DNA from: Halomonas sp. UBA3074
Lineage (GTDB): Bacteria; Pseudomonadota; Gammaproteobacteria; Pseudomonadales; Halomonadaceae
Direction of reading: 5' to 3'
DNA: 54,127 bases
Assembly: GCF_002366715.1 (NCBI RefSeq)
Contig: NZ_DFBS01000040.1
Span: 1 to 54,127, forward strand
Both the position numbers and the translations under genes were made by a program. Each line of letters starts with the position of its first letter. Within the stretch, counting starts at the first letter, position 1. The notes beneath the pieces were generated by a model, which did not search any database, was not told where the DNA came from, and saw only the letters and a program-made list of their open reading frames with translations. Positions 43,520 through 52,487 of this stretch are shown one piece after another.

Positions 43520-44271
43520 TGTTGGACTATCCAGCGCTGGTGCCTGGCACGCTGCTCAAACGCTACAAGCGCTTTCTGGCCGATGTCCTGTTGGACGATG
43601 GTCGCGAGGTGGTCGCCCACTGCCCTAATACCGGCTCGATGAAGGCGGTGAATGTGCCGGGGTGCCGGGTTTGGCTCTCTCCCAGCGATAACCCCAAGCG
43701 CAAGCTTGCCTGGACCTGGGAGTTTATTGAGCTGCCGCAAGCCGATGGACAGGTGGCGCTCGCCTCAGTCCATACTGGCCGCGCTAACCGTATTGTGGAA
43801 GCGTCACTGGAGGCGGGAGAAATCGCGCCGCTGGCAGGCTATGCCACGCTGCGCCGGGAAGTGAAAGTGGCCGATGCCCGCCTCGATTTTAGGCTGGACG
43901 ACCCACAGCGGGGGCGGGCGTATATCGAGGTCAAGCAGGTCACCCTTAAAGAGCAGGACGGCCACGGCTACTTTCCGGACTCGGTGAGCGTGCGTGGCAC
44001 GAAGCACCTGCATTCGCTGCGAGTGCTGGCAGAGCAGGGTGAACGGGCGGTGCTGCTGTTTTGTGTTGCCCATGAAGGCATTGCTGACGTGGCCGCCGCC
44101 GCCCATATCGACGCGACTTACGCCGCAGCTCTGACGGAGGCCTCGGCCAGCGGGGTGGAAGTGCTTGCCTATGGCATTGACGTGGAGCGGGAGCAACAGC
44201 GTCCCATTGGCGTGCGGTTAACCCGCAGCCTGCCTGTACGGTTTAACGATCAATATAAAAACGCTGAATAA
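43519..44271 (+). CDS. sfsA: SfsA family DNA/RNA-binding nuclease-like protein
   Basis: 250 residues. Conserved: YKRFLADVLLDDG, AHCPNTGSMKAVNVPG, LDFRLDD and the nuclease-like YIEVKQVTL, then FPDSVSVRGTKHL. E. coli SfsA was named for sugar fermentation stimulation; the true function is unsettled. The ATG at 43519 shares its A with the preceding stop (TGATG), so translation is likely coupled. The 3' end overlaps the opposite DUF4426 gene by 29 bases. Confidence 0.94.
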   Translation: MLDYPALVPGTLLKRYKRFLADVLLDDGREVVAHCPNTGSMKAVNVPGCRVWLSPSDNPKRKLAWTWEFIELPQADGQVALASVHTGRANRIVEASLEAGEIAPLAGYATLRREVKVADARLDFRLDDPQRGRAYIEVKQVTLKEQDGHGYFPDSVSVRGTKHLHSLRVLAEQGERAVLLFCVAHEGIADVAAAAHIDATYAAALTEASASGVEVLAYGIDVEREQQRPIGVRLTRSLPVRFNDQYKNAE

Positions 44272-44692
44272 AGTTAACCGGCGCGGGGGCGGCATTGCGG
44301 TCGTAGCGAACGCTAAGTTCAAAGCGCATGCTTTCATCTTCGCGCATGGTAAACGGCGCTAGATGATAGGTGGCATCCCCATCATGCACGGTACGAAAGC
44401 TCAGCGACTCCTGGGTGCCCGTCAAGCCGCTCACGTGACCCTGAACGCTGGCATTAACAGGGCGGGTGCTGCCATCCTCCTGCCGCTCGCGAACGCTCAC
44501 ATTGACCAGGCCCCGGCTAACGCTGCGCTGGATATTGTTGGCCTGGGCCACCTCGGGGGTCAAAAAACTGCTGTTCACCGCGCTATAGTGAATCTCGTAG
44601 TCGCCAATTTGGCTGAACTGTTCGGCATAAGCCGTCGCAGTGGTGAAGAGCGTGCCGATAAGGGCAGCGCTAATCATTAAGCGGCGTAACAT
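44243..44692 (-). CDS. DUF4426 periplasmic protein
   Basis: 149 residues with a signal peptide (MLRRLMISAALIGTLFTTATAYA). The mature part begins EQFSQIGDYEIHYSAVNSSF and fits DUF4426, a beta-rich secreted family of unknown function, usually encoded beside metW as here. The ATG at 44692 has GGAG eight bases upstream; the frame extends to 44734 without a better start. It is the last gene of the metX-metW run and overlaps sfsA tail to tail. Confidence 0.85.
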   Translation of the reverse strand: MLRRLMISAALIGTLFTTATAYAEQFSQIGDYEIHYSAVNSSFLTPEVAQANNIQRSVSRGLVNVSVRERQEDGSTRPVNASVQGHVSGLTGTQESLSFRTVHDGDATYHLAPFTMREDESMRFELSVRYDRNAAPAPVNFIQRFYIDR

Positions 44693-44743
44693 GGGCGTAT
44701 CTCCATTGATCGGATCGTCATAAGCGTGGGGCAACGTTGGTGT

Positions 44744-45340
44744 CTAACGTCGGCGCACGCGGAAAATGGCAATTTCACCAAACAGATTGGGCCATAGTCG
44801 CGATTTCCAGTGGCCTTGATGATCGCCTACGCCCACGGCGCGATCAACAATCACCAGGCCCTTCTCCCGGCAAAGATGCTCAAAGTCATTGAACGTGGAT
44901 AGGTGGATGTTGGGCGTGTCGTACCAAGCGTGAGGCAGTGACTTGGAAACTGGCATATAGCCGCGCAGGCCTAAATGAATACGATGGCGCCAATAGGCGA
45001 AGTTGGGGAAGGTGATAATGCCCTCTTCCGCGACCCGCAGCATTTCATCCAGCATCTTATCTGGGCGTCGCAGCGCCTGCAGTGCTTGAGTCATGATCAC
45101 TTGGTCATAGCTGTTGTCGCAAAAGCTGCTTAAGCCGTCATCCAGGTTATGCTCAATAACGCTAACGCCCCGTTCCACGCAGGCATTAATACCGGCATGA
45201 TCAATTTCTAAACCATAACCGGTCACGCCCTTATGGCGTGCCAGCGTTTCAAGCAGTTCGCCATTGCCACAGGCAAGGTCAAGCACGTGCGCCCCTTCGG
45301 GCACCCAGTCATAAATCAGTTCAAGATCGGCGCGCATCAT
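44744..45340 (-). CDS. metW: MetW methyltransferase-like protein
   Basis: 198 residues with a SAM-type fold: HVLDLACGNGELLETLARH, GLEIDHAG, FCDNSYDQVIMTQALQALRRP. In many proteobacteria MetW partners with MetX and is needed for homoserine acylation in methionine synthesis. The start overlaps the metX stop by four bases (ATGA), which agrees with a complex. Confidence 0.95.
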   Translation of the reverse strand: MMRADLELIYDWVPEGAHVLDLACGNGELLETLARHKGVTGYGLEIDHAGINACVERGVSVIEHNLDDGLSSFCDNSYDQVIMTQALQALRRPDKMLDEMLRVAEEGIITFPNFAYWRHRIHLGLRGYMPVSKSLPHAWYDTPNIHLSTFNDFEHLCREKGLVIVDRAVGVGDHQGHWKSRLWPNLFGEIAIFRVRRR

Positions 45341-46560
45341 AGCGTCTCCTCTCTGTCCGAGTGATCTGCGCTCGCTTCATCTTTCACCGCTTCGATATTG
45401 AGCTCGCGGGCTGCGCGGTTCATAAAGGCGCTGAAGATAGCGTCGTAGCGCGGTTCTGAAAGAAGAAACGCATCATGGCCGTGAGGAGAGTCGATATTGG
45501 CGTAACTCACCGACTTGCCTGCCCGGGTGAGCGCATCGACCAGCTCTCGCGAGCGCGAAGGGGGAAAGCGCCAGTCCGTGGTAAAGCTAACAATCAGAAA
45601 CGGGCACTGGGCTGGCGCCAAGGCTTTGGCGAAATCACCGCCCTGGGTGGCCGCCGGGTCAAAATAGTCCAGTGCTTTGGTCATCAGCAGGTAGGTGTTG
45701 GCATCAAAAGCGGTGGAAAAGGTATCCCCCTGATAACGCAGGTAAGACTCCACCTGGAACTCGACGTCGAAGCCAAAATTAAGGTCATCGCTACGCAGGT
45801 CGCGGCCAAATTTGCTGCCCATGGCGTCTTCTGACAAGTAGGTGATATGCCCCACCATGCGCGCCAGTTTCAGACCCCGTTTAGGGACGGTATCGTGCTC
45901 GGCGTACCAGCCATCAAAAAACTCTGGATCGGAGCGAATGGCCTGGCGGGCCACTTCGTTAAAGGCGATGTTTTGCGCTGACAGCCGGGGTGTGGCGGCA
46001 ATGACGACCGCGTTGGCTACCCGCTCAGGATAGGTCATGGTCCATTGCATCACTTGCATGCCGCCCAGGCTGCCTCCGACGGCCGCGGCCCAGCGCTCAA
46101 TGCCCAGGTGGTCGGCAAGCCGTGCCTGGCTGGCGACCCAGTCGCTCACCGTGACCATGGGGAACTCGGGGCCCCACTGACGGCCGGTGTCGGGGTTATG
46201 GCTGACCGGCCCGGTGCTGCCGTGGCAGCCGCCGAGGTTATTCAGCGAGACAACAAAAAAGCGGTTGGTATCGATTGCTTTGCCGGGGCCAATATGAGCA
46301 TCCCACCAGCCGGGCTTGCGATCATCCTCGCTGTGGTAACCGGCCGCGTGGTGATGGCCGGAAAGTGCGTGGCAAATCAGCACCGCGTTGCTACGTTCAG
46401 CGTTGAGCGTGCCGTAGGTTTCGTAAATCAGCTCATAGGCAGGCAGTACCTTGCCGCAAGCAAGAGAGAGCGGCGTATCGAAACGGGCCACGTGGGGGGT
46501 AACAAGGCCGACGGAGCCCGCCGGCCGGTCTGCAAACGCAAGCGTATCTGAATCAGGCAT
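45337..46560 (-). CDS. metX: Homoserine O-acyltransferase MetX
   Basis: First committed step of methionine synthesis. 407 residues, alpha/beta-hydrolase fold. Conserved: SNAVLICHALSGHHHAAGYH, the nucleophile in VGGSLGGMQVMQW, VESYLRYQGDTFSTAFDANT, the catalytic Asp in SFTTDWRFPPSRS and the His in SPHGHDAFLL. Acetyl or succinyl donor cannot be told with certainty; close MetW-linked relatives use succinyl-CoA. The ATG at 46560 gives a normal N-terminus, but an upstream ATG at 46611 inside a palindrome is open in frame. Confidence 0.93.
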   Translation of the reverse strand: MPDSDTLAFADRPAGSVGLVTPHVARFDTPLSLACGKVLPAYELIYETYGTLNAERSNAVLICHALSGHHHAAGYHSEDDRKPGWWDAHIGPGKAIDTNRFFVVSLNNLGGCHGSTGPVSHNPDTGRQWGPEFPMVTVSDWVASQARLADHLGIERWAAAVGGSLGGMQVMQWTMTYPERVANAVVIAATPRLSAQNIAFNEVARQAIRSDPEFFDGWYAEHDTVPKRGLKLARMVGHITYLSEDAMGSKFGRDLRSDDLNFGFDVEFQVESYLRYQGDTFSTAFDANTYLLMTKALDYFDPAATQGGDFAKALAPAQCPFLIVSFTTDWRFPPSRSRELVDALTRAGKSVSYANIDSPHGHDAFLLSEPRYDAIFSAFMNRAARELNIEAVKDEASADHSDREETL

Positions 46561-46609
46561 TGAAGGCGCTAGTCCTGCTGAAAAAGTGCGACTGGAAACG
46601 TCCTGCTGC

Positions 46610-46628
46610 ATGAACCTGGCAGGTTCAT
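46610..46628 (-). promoter_or_regulatory. Palindromic operator candidate upstream of metX
   Basis: ATGAACCTGGCAGGTTCAT is a perfect 19-base inverted repeat (nine-base arms, one central base). It lies 50 bases before the metX start and contains TGAA and TTCA ends. No SAM riboswitch structure is seen here. Confidence 0.5.
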
Positions 46629-46668
46629 TGGCAGTAGCGCTATCTAGACAAGCGGCGGCTAGGCGTTA

Positions 46669-47262
46669 TCACAACCCGACCAGGGCACCGGAAATGCCCG
46701 CTGCACGAATCATCGAGCCAACCACCAGCCCATCAATCAGATTAATGGCAATAAAGACCACAATCGGTGAAAGGTCGATCATGCCCAGCGACGGGATGAC
46801 TTTACGCACCGGGGCCATAATGGGCTCGACCAATTGCATCACCAGCAGCGCGCCGGGGTGGCTGGCATTGGGTGCTACCCAGCTCAAAATGATCATTACA
46901 ATCATGGCGAAGAAGTAGATTTTCAAAATGGCATTGGCCAGTGCCGCCACGCCCGCAATCAGCAGGCCAGGAATCGGCGGCATGCCAACGCCGATGACCA
47001 TAAAGATGGCAATGATGCTGAGCACCTTCAGTACAAAGCCTGCCGCCAGCGTGGCGAGATCAAAACGCCCCGCCACGGGGCCTAAAAAGCCTTGAAACAG
47101 GCCTACCACTGGCTGCGTAATCTTGACCACCGACTGGCTTAATGGGTTGTAGTAATCCGCCCGCGAGGCTTGCAGCAAAAAGCGCAGCATTAGCAAAAAT
47201 AAATAAATATTGATAAGGGTGTTGACCAGCATTAACCCTGCACTACCCAATTCATTGCCCAT
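46669..47262 (-). CDS. yggT: YggT family membrane protein
   Basis: 197 residues with two YggT repeats and about four to six membrane helices: LMLRFLLQASRADYYNPLSQSV and MIVMIILSWVAPNASHPG, each repeat ending in Pro/Gly-rich turns (VGMPPIPG, MAPVRKVIPSLG). Role uncertain; related proteins help with osmotic stress and chloroplast membrane assembly. Between proC and metX as in Pseudomonas. Confidence 0.92.
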   Translation of the reverse strand: MGNELGSAGLMLVNTLINIYLFLLMLRFLLQASRADYYNPLSQSVVKITQPVVGLFQGFLGPVAGRFDLATLAAGFVLKVLSIIAIFMVIGVGMPPIPGLLIAGVAALANAILKIYFFAMIVMIILSWVAPNASHPGALLVMQLVEPIMAPVRKVIPSLGMIDLSPIVVFIAINLIDGLVVGSMIRAAGISGALVGL

Positions 47263-47318
47263 TATTTTTTCTCCTTGATCATTCGTAGCTTAACGGCTGC
47301 GCTAGCTGAATGGCTGTA

Positions 47319-48143
47319 TTATTTGCCGCTCAGTTCTTTGGCCATTGCCTGGGCGCGATCGGCGCAGGCCTGCATGGCATCGGCAATCGTGGTGCGCAAT
47401 TGTGCCTCTTCCATGTGTTGAATGGCACGTTCCGTGGTACCGCCCGGCGACATGACGTTCTGTTTCAGCGTGGCAGGGTCTTTATCGCTTTGCTGGGCCA
47501 TGGTGGCGGCGCCCAGTGCGGTTTGAATGGCAAGGCGCCGCGCGGTGGGGGCAGGCAGGCCGAGTTTGACCGCGGCTTCCTCCATGGCTTCGAACATCAG
47601 AAAGAAGTAAGCCGGTGCGCTGCCGGAAACGGCGGTCACTGCATCTAACAGTGCTTCTTCTTCGACCCACTCCACAATGCCGACCGCTTCCATTAGCTGG
47701 GTGGCCACATCGCGCTGGGCGTCGCTAACCTTGGCGTTGGCGTAAAGACCGCTGGCGCCATAGCCCACTAGCGAGGGCGTATTGGGCATGCAGCGCACCA
47801 TGGCGTTATTGCCACCTAGCCATTGATCAATCGTATCGGCATCCAGACCGGCAGCAATCGAGATAACCAACGGCTGCTGGCGCTGAACGCTGGCGCGCAG
47901 CGCTTCGCAGACGTTGCGCATGATTTGTGGTTTTACCGCTAATACTACTACGTCGCTGTCCGCCACCGCCGCGTTGTTGTCGGTGTCGGTATTGATGCCT
48001 AGGCGCTGCTTGATCGCTGCCAGTTCGCTGTCATTGGGCGCGGTGGCGGTGATGGTCTTGGCATCTACGCCGCTGTCGATGAGGCCGCCGATAATGGCGC
48101 TGGCCATGTTGCCGGCCCCAATAAAGGTAATCTTGTTCGCCAT
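47319..48143 (-). CDS. proC: Pyrroline-5-carboxylate reductase
   Basis: Last step of proline synthesis. 274 residues. The Rossmann motif is ITFIGAGNMASAIIGGL; VVLAVKPQIM and MVRCMPNTPSLVGYGASGLY follow; the substrate loop is TAVSGSAPAYFFLMFEAMEE. Proline is also a compatible solute in salt-tolerant bacteria. Follows yggS and precedes yggT. Confidence 0.97.
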   Translation of the reverse strand: MANKITFIGAGNMASAIIGGLIDSGVDAKTITATAPNDSELAAIKQRLGINTDTDNNAAVADSDVVVLAVKPQIMRNVCEALRASVQRQQPLVISIAAGLDADTIDQWLGGNNAMVRCMPNTPSLVGYGASGLYANAKVSDAQRDVATQLMEAVGIVEWVEEEALLDAVTAVSGSAPAYFFLMFEAMEEAAVKLGLPAPTARRLAIQTALGAATMAQQSDKDPATLKQNVMSPGGTTERAIQHMEEAQLRTTIADAMQACADRAQAMAKELSGK

Positions 48144-48220
48144 CTGGGTATCCTTTAGTGAAGTGTGATCATTGATTCAGTAAGCGCCGGTGGCAATGCT
48201 CGCCGCCTGCTGCTGTTGGC

Positions 48221-48937
48221 TTACGCCATGTGGCGGGCGCCGAAAATCGCCGTGCCTAACCTTACCAGCGTGGCGCCTTCCAGTATCGCTGCCTCTAAAT
48301 CATCGCTCATGCCCATGGAGAGTGTGTCGAGAGGCGCGCCAGGCAAGCGGCTCTGTAGGGAGGTTAACGCCTCGCGTAGCGCTGCCAATGGCTGGCGCTG
48401 AGCCTCTACGCCTTCCGCCGGGGCGGGAATCGCCATTAAGCCGCGCAAGTGCAGGTTAGGCAGCGTGGCGACTTCTTTGGCCAATTCCTCTAATTCCTCC
48501 GGCAGCACGCCGGCTTTGCTCTCTTCGCGGCTGATATTAACCTGCAGGCAGATATTCAGAGGCGCTAGGTGGGCCGGGCGCTGTTCGCTGAGGCGCTTGG
48601 CAATTTTTAGACGATCGACGCTGTGCACCCAATCAAAGTGCTCGGCAACGGCGCGGGTCTTGTTGGACTGCAGCGGCCCAATGAAATGCCATACAATGTC
48701 GTCAAGGCCAGCAAGCTCAGTCTGCTTCTCCAGCGCTTCTTGCAGGTAGTTTTCACCAAATTCGCGCTGGCCAAGCTGCCAAGCCTGGCGAATCATTGCC
48801 GCTGGTTTGGTTTTGCTGACTGCCAGTAGTGTGGCTTCATCCTGAGTGCGCCCTGCATCCTCTAGCGCTTTACGCAGGCGTTCACGTGCCTGACCGTATG
48901 AATAGTCAAGTGACTCGTTAAGCGCGATGTCTGTCAT
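48221..48937 (-). CDS. yggS: PLP homeostasis protein YggS (PLPBP)
   Basis: 238 residues, PLP-binding TIM barrel without known catalysis; buffers vitamin B6 and amino/keto acid balance. The PLP lysine is in LLAVSKTKPA; GENYLQEALEK, WHFIGPLQSNKTR and SMGMSDDLEAAILEGATLVRLG are typical. The ATG at 48937 is preferred over the in-frame TTG at 48943 because AAGGTG is correctly spaced for it. Only 32 bases separate it from the divergent pilT start. Confidence 0.95.
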   Translation of the reverse strand: MTDIALNESLDYSYGQARERLRKALEDAGRTQDEATLLAVSKTKPAAMIRQAWQLGQREFGENYLQEALEKQTELAGLDDIVWHFIGPLQSNKTRAVAEHFDWVHSVDRLKIAKRLSEQRPAHLAPLNICLQVNISREESKAGVLPEELEELAKEVATLPNLHLRGLMAIPAPAEGVEAQRQPLAALREALTSLQSRLPGAPLDTLSMGMSDDLEAAILEGATLVRLGTAIFGARHMA

Positions 48938-48969
48938 ACTCAAGCACCTTACCGCAGCTGGGAAGAGAG

Positions 48970-50013
48970 ATGGATATTACCGAACTGCTAGCATTCTCGG
49001 CAAAGCAGAATGCCTCTGACTTGCACCTTTCGGCCGGTTTGCCGCCCATGATACGTGTTGATGGCGATATTCGTCGGCTCAATGTGCCCGCTATCGATAA
49101 TAACGATGTGCGCAAATTGATCTACGACATCATGAATGATCGACAGCGGCGCGACTACGAAGAGCATCTGGAAATTGATTTTTCCTTTGAGTTGCCAGGT
49201 GTGGCGCGTTTTCGCGTCAACGTTTTTACCCAAGCGCGCGGGGCGGGGGCGGTCTTTCGCACCATTCCCAACCAAGTACTCTCCATGCAAACCCTGGGGC
49301 TAGGTGAAGTATTTGAGCGTTTGTCGATGTTGCCGAGGGGCTTAGTGCTGGTGACAGGGCCGACGGGGTCCGGCAAGAGCACCACTCTTGCTGCGATGAT
49401 CGATTATATAAACGACCACCGTTACGAGCACATTCTAACCATTGAAGATCCCGTGGAGTTTGTGCATGCCAGCAAGCGTTGTTTGATCAATCAGCGCGAA
49501 GTGCACCGCGATACCCACAGCTTTGCCGATGCGCTGCGTAGCGCGCTGCGTGAAGACCCGGATGTCATTCTAGTTGGTGAGCTGCGTGATCTTGAAACTA
49601 TCCGCCTGGCACTGACCGCCGCCGAAACGGGGCACTTGGTGCTGGGCACGTTACACACCACGTCGGCCGCTAAAACAGTCGACCGGATTATTGATGTCTT
49701 TCCCGGCGAAGAGAAAGCCATGGTGCGCTCCATGCTATCGGAATCGCTCCAGGCAGTGGTGTCGCAGTCGCTGCTTAAACGTCAGGGCGGTGGTCGCGTA
49801 GCGGCCCATGAAATCCTCATTGCCACTTCGGCTGTGCGCAACTTGATCCGCGAAGACAAAGTGGCGCAGATGTACTCGGCCATTCAAACCGGCGGCAGCC
49901 TGGGCATGCAAACGCTGGACGCAGCGCTCTCGCGGTTAGTGAAAGACGGTACAGTTAGTTTGGAAGAGGCGCAGCTGAGTGCGAAGGGAACGCTGTCGAT
50001 GAAGGATGAATAA
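48970..50013 (+). CDS. pilT: Type IV pilus retraction ATPase PilT
   Basis: Hexameric motor that disassembles pili in twitching motility. 347 residues. N-terminal PAS-like domain (SDLHLSAGLPPMIRVDGDIR), Walker A GPTGSGKST near residue 130, Asp box around TIEDPVEFVH, Walker B DPDVILVGELRDLETI, His box HLVLGTLHTTSA and the PilT signature AHEILIAT. No other pilus gene is in the window, as in Pseudomonas where pilTU are separate. Confidence 0.96.
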   Translation: MDITELLAFSAKQNASDLHLSAGLPPMIRVDGDIRRLNVPAIDNNDVRKLIYDIMNDRQRRDYEEHLEIDFSFELPGVARFRVNVFTQARGAGAVFRTIPNQVLSMQTLGLGEVFERLSMLPRGLVLVTGPTGSGKSTTLAAMIDYINDHRYEHILTIEDPVEFVHASKRCLINQREVHRDTHSFADALRSALREDPDVILVGELRDLETIRLALTAAETGHLVLGTLHTTSAAKTVDRIIDVFPGEEKAMVRSMLSESLQAVVSQSLLKRQGGGRVAAHEILIATSAVRNLIREDKVAQMYSAIQTGGSLGMQTLDAALSRLVKDGTVSLEEAQLSAKGTLSMKDE

Positions 50014-50023
50014 GGAGCATAGA

Positions 50024-51181
50024 GTGCCAGATGCCCAACTTTCGCCCACCCAGTGGCTGCATCAACTACTCGATATCATGGTTGAGCAGAACGCTTCTGA
50101 TTTGCTCATCTCGGTGGGCGCACCGCCCAGCCTGAAAATGCCCGATGGCCTAGTGCCACTGGGTCAGCAGCGTTTAACTGCCCACCAAGTCAACGAACTG
50201 GTTACCCATACGCTGCCGGAAGGGTTGCGTGAGCGGTTTGCCAGCGAGCATGAGGCTAACTTTGCGCTGAGTCGCGAGGGCAAAGGGCGTTTTCGGGTCA
50301 GTGCCTTCCAGCAGCGCAATCAGATGGCCATGGTGGTGCGCAGTATCGCGATTGAAATTCCTCGCCTGGAGGCGCTGGGCGTACCGGAACAGTTGGCAGA
50401 ATTAGCCCAGGCCAAGCGCGGGCTGGTGCTGGTGGTGGGCGGTACCGGAACGGGTAAATCGACGACCCTGGCGGCGATGATTCAGCAGCGCAACGAAACC
50501 GTTGGCGGCCATATTATCAGCATCGAAGACCCCATTGAGTACCTGCACCCGCACAAGCGCGCTATCGTCAATCAGCGTGAAGTGGGGATCGATACCGAAT
50601 CGTTTGAGGTGGCGCTCAAAAATACCCTTCGCCAGGCGCCGGATGTGATTCTGATTGGTGAAATCCGCACCAGAGAAACCATGGAACACGCGCTGACCTT
50701 TGCTGAAACCGGCCATCTCTGCTTGGCAACGCTACATGCCAATAATGCCAATCAAGCGCTGGAGCGCATCATTCACTTCTTCCCCCACGAACGCCATGAG
50801 CAGATCTGGATGGATTTGTCGCTGAATCTGCGCGCGGTCATCGCCCAGCAATTGTTGCCCACGCTTGCGGGTGGACGCTGTGCGGCTATTGAGATCATGC
50901 TGCAGTCGCCGCGCATCGCTGATTTGATCCGTAAAGGGGAGGTCGCCGAGATTAAAGCAGCGATGGCCAAGTCTCGCGATGCCGGCATGCAGACCTTCGA
51001 TCAGGCGCTGCATGATCTGCATCAAACGGGGCATATCAGTAGAGAGGTGGCCATGGCCCACGCCGACTCGGCTAACGACCTGCGCATGCTGCTCAACGTT
51101 AGTGACGCCAAGGGGCGTAACCTCTCGCTAGATGAACAGGTGCCGAGTCATTTAAGCCTGCGTGATGGCGATGATTACTAA
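50024..51181 (+). CDS. pilU: PilT-dependent retraction ATPase PilU
   Basis: 385 residues, accessory to PilT for forceful pilus retraction. Walker A GGTGTGKSTT, Walker B APDVILIGEIRTRETM and His box HLCLATLHANNA. The frame begins at an ATG (50006) that overlaps the pilT stop. A GTG at 50024 has a perfect AAGGAG six bases ahead, so it is chosen; the alternative adds six residues. Convergent with anmK (21-base gap). Confidence 0.94.
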   Translation: MPDAQLSPTQWLHQLLDIMVEQNASDLLISVGAPPSLKMPDGLVPLGQQRLTAHQVNELVTHTLPEGLRERFASEHEANFALSREGKGRFRVSAFQQRNQMAMVVRSIAIEIPRLEALGVPEQLAELAQAKRGLVLVVGGTGTGKSTTLAAMIQQRNETVGGHIISIEDPIEYLHPHKRAIVNQREVGIDTESFEVALKNTLRQAPDVILIGEIRTRETMEHALTFAETGHLCLATLHANNANQALERIIHFFPHERHEQIWMDLSLNLRAVIAQQLLPTLAGGRCAAIEIMLQSPRIADLIRKGEVAEIKAAMAKSRDAGMQTFDQALHDLHQTGHISREVAMAHADSANDLRMLLNVSDAKGRNLSLDEQVPSHLSLRDGDDY

Positions 51182-51202
51182 GCGTTAGCAATTCAGCAAA
51201 AG

Positions 51203-52342
51203 CTACGCAGCATAAATGCCGCCCAGCACCCGCAGGCCCTGCGCACCGGTGACCGAAGGCAAGTTGCCAGGCAGATGGTTCAATCGCTGGTGAGCCAGCC
51301 AGGCAAAGGCGCCGGCTTCTATCCAGTCTTCAGGCCAGCCGTACGCCGATGGCGAAGTCAGCGTGGCACCAGGCAGGTGATGTGCAAGGCGCTGCATCAA
51401 ATAAGCATTATGGGCGCCGCCGCCAGCGGTGATCAGCGTGCGCGGGCCGTCGTCGATCCGCAGTTGGTCAATCCCCTGGGCGACACTGACGGCGGTGAGT
51501 TCGGCCAGCGTTGCCTGCACATCAGCGGCGGCTTCCTGGCCGCTAAGATGTGTTTGTAGCCAATCCATATGGAATAGCTCTCGTCCCGTACTTCTTGGCG
51601 GTGGCTGCTGGAAAAACGGTTCGGATAACAATCGAGCTAACAGCGCCTGATCGACTTCTCCGCTCGCGGCCCAATCGCCGTTCTGGTCAAAACGTCCGCC
51701 TTGGTGCAAGGCAAACCAGCCATCCAGTAACACATTCGCGGGCCCGGTATCGAAACCGATCACTGGATCGGTCGGCTGGCTAGAGAGCCAGGTGAGATTG
51801 GCAAAGCCGCCTAAATTAAGCACCAACTGATGCGCGTCCGCTCGTCCAAATAGCGCCTGATGAAAGGCCGGTGCCAGCGGGGCGGCTTGCCCCCCTGCAG
51901 CAAGGTCGCGGCGGCGGAAGTCGGCCACTACCGTGCAGCCGGTGAGTTCTGCCAGCAGGCTAGGATTATCCATCTGCAGTGTATAAGCCGGGCCGCCGTC
52001 GTAGCCTGCCGGGGCGTGCTCGATGGTTTGGCCGTGACTGCCGATGGCACTGATCTGTTCTACGCCCACTGAAAGGGATGCTAATAGGCGTTGCACGGCT
52101 TGGGCCTGGCATTGGCAGAAGGCGTGTTCCGCGGCTGCGAGCTGCGCAAAGCTCACCTGCTCAGCATGGCATAGCGTGTGCAGTAGGCGATGCAGCTCAT
52201 CCGGCATCGGTTCGGCGTGGGTCGCTAACAGCCGTGGTGGCGAGTCACCTTCAATGGCGATCAGTGCTGCATCAATACCGTCCAGACTAGTGCCGGACAT
52301 CAGGCCAATATAGTAAAGCGGCGAAGCGATAGGCGGTGTCAT
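51203..52342 (-). CDS. anmK: Anhydro-N-acetylmuramic acid kinase
   Basis: Phosphorylates and opens anhydro-MurNAc during peptidoglycan recycling. 379 residues. ATP motif YYIGLMSGTSLDGIDAALI, IGSHGQTIEHAP with the catalytic region, VADFRRRDLAAGGQGAP-like stretch (here with AAGGQAAPLAPAFH), GFDTGPANVLLD, and TAGGGAHNAYLM. The ATG at 52342 fits the family; the frame runs on to 52408. Divergent from tyrS, an arrangement shared with Pseudomonas. Confidence 0.96.
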   Translation of the reverse strand: MTPPIASPLYYIGLMSGTSLDGIDAALIAIEGDSPPRLLATHAEPMPDELHRLLHTLCHAEQVSFAQLAAAEHAFCQCQAQAVQRLLASLSVGVEQISAIGSHGQTIEHAPAGYDGGPAYTLQMDNPSLLAELTGCTVVADFRRRDLAAGGQAAPLAPAFHQALFGRADAHQLVLNLGGFANLTWLSSQPTDPVIGFDTGPANVLLDGWFALHQGGRFDQNGDWAASGEVDQALLARLLSEPFFQQPPPRSTGRELFHMDWLQTHLSGQEAAADVQATLAELTAVSVAQGIDQLRIDDGPRTLITAGGGAHNAYLMQRLAHHLPGATLTSPSAYGWPEDWIEAGAFAWLAHQRLNHLPGNLPSVTGAQGLRVLGGIYAA

Positions 52343-52487
52343 AAGCGAACTCGTACAAAGCGGGGCTGAGGCTAAACCAGGGTGAGCGCTAAACCAAGGC
52401 TCAACCAAGGCGAATCAGCATGGTAACATCGTCGGTTATTTATCACCTGAGCCCTTTATGGGCGGTTCTTTATAGTGGAGAGAGGCA

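Noticed and set aside
46561..46668. SAM riboswitch upstream of metX
   Set aside because: The gap is about 110 bases and shows only one simple palindrome, without SAM riboswitch core motifs.
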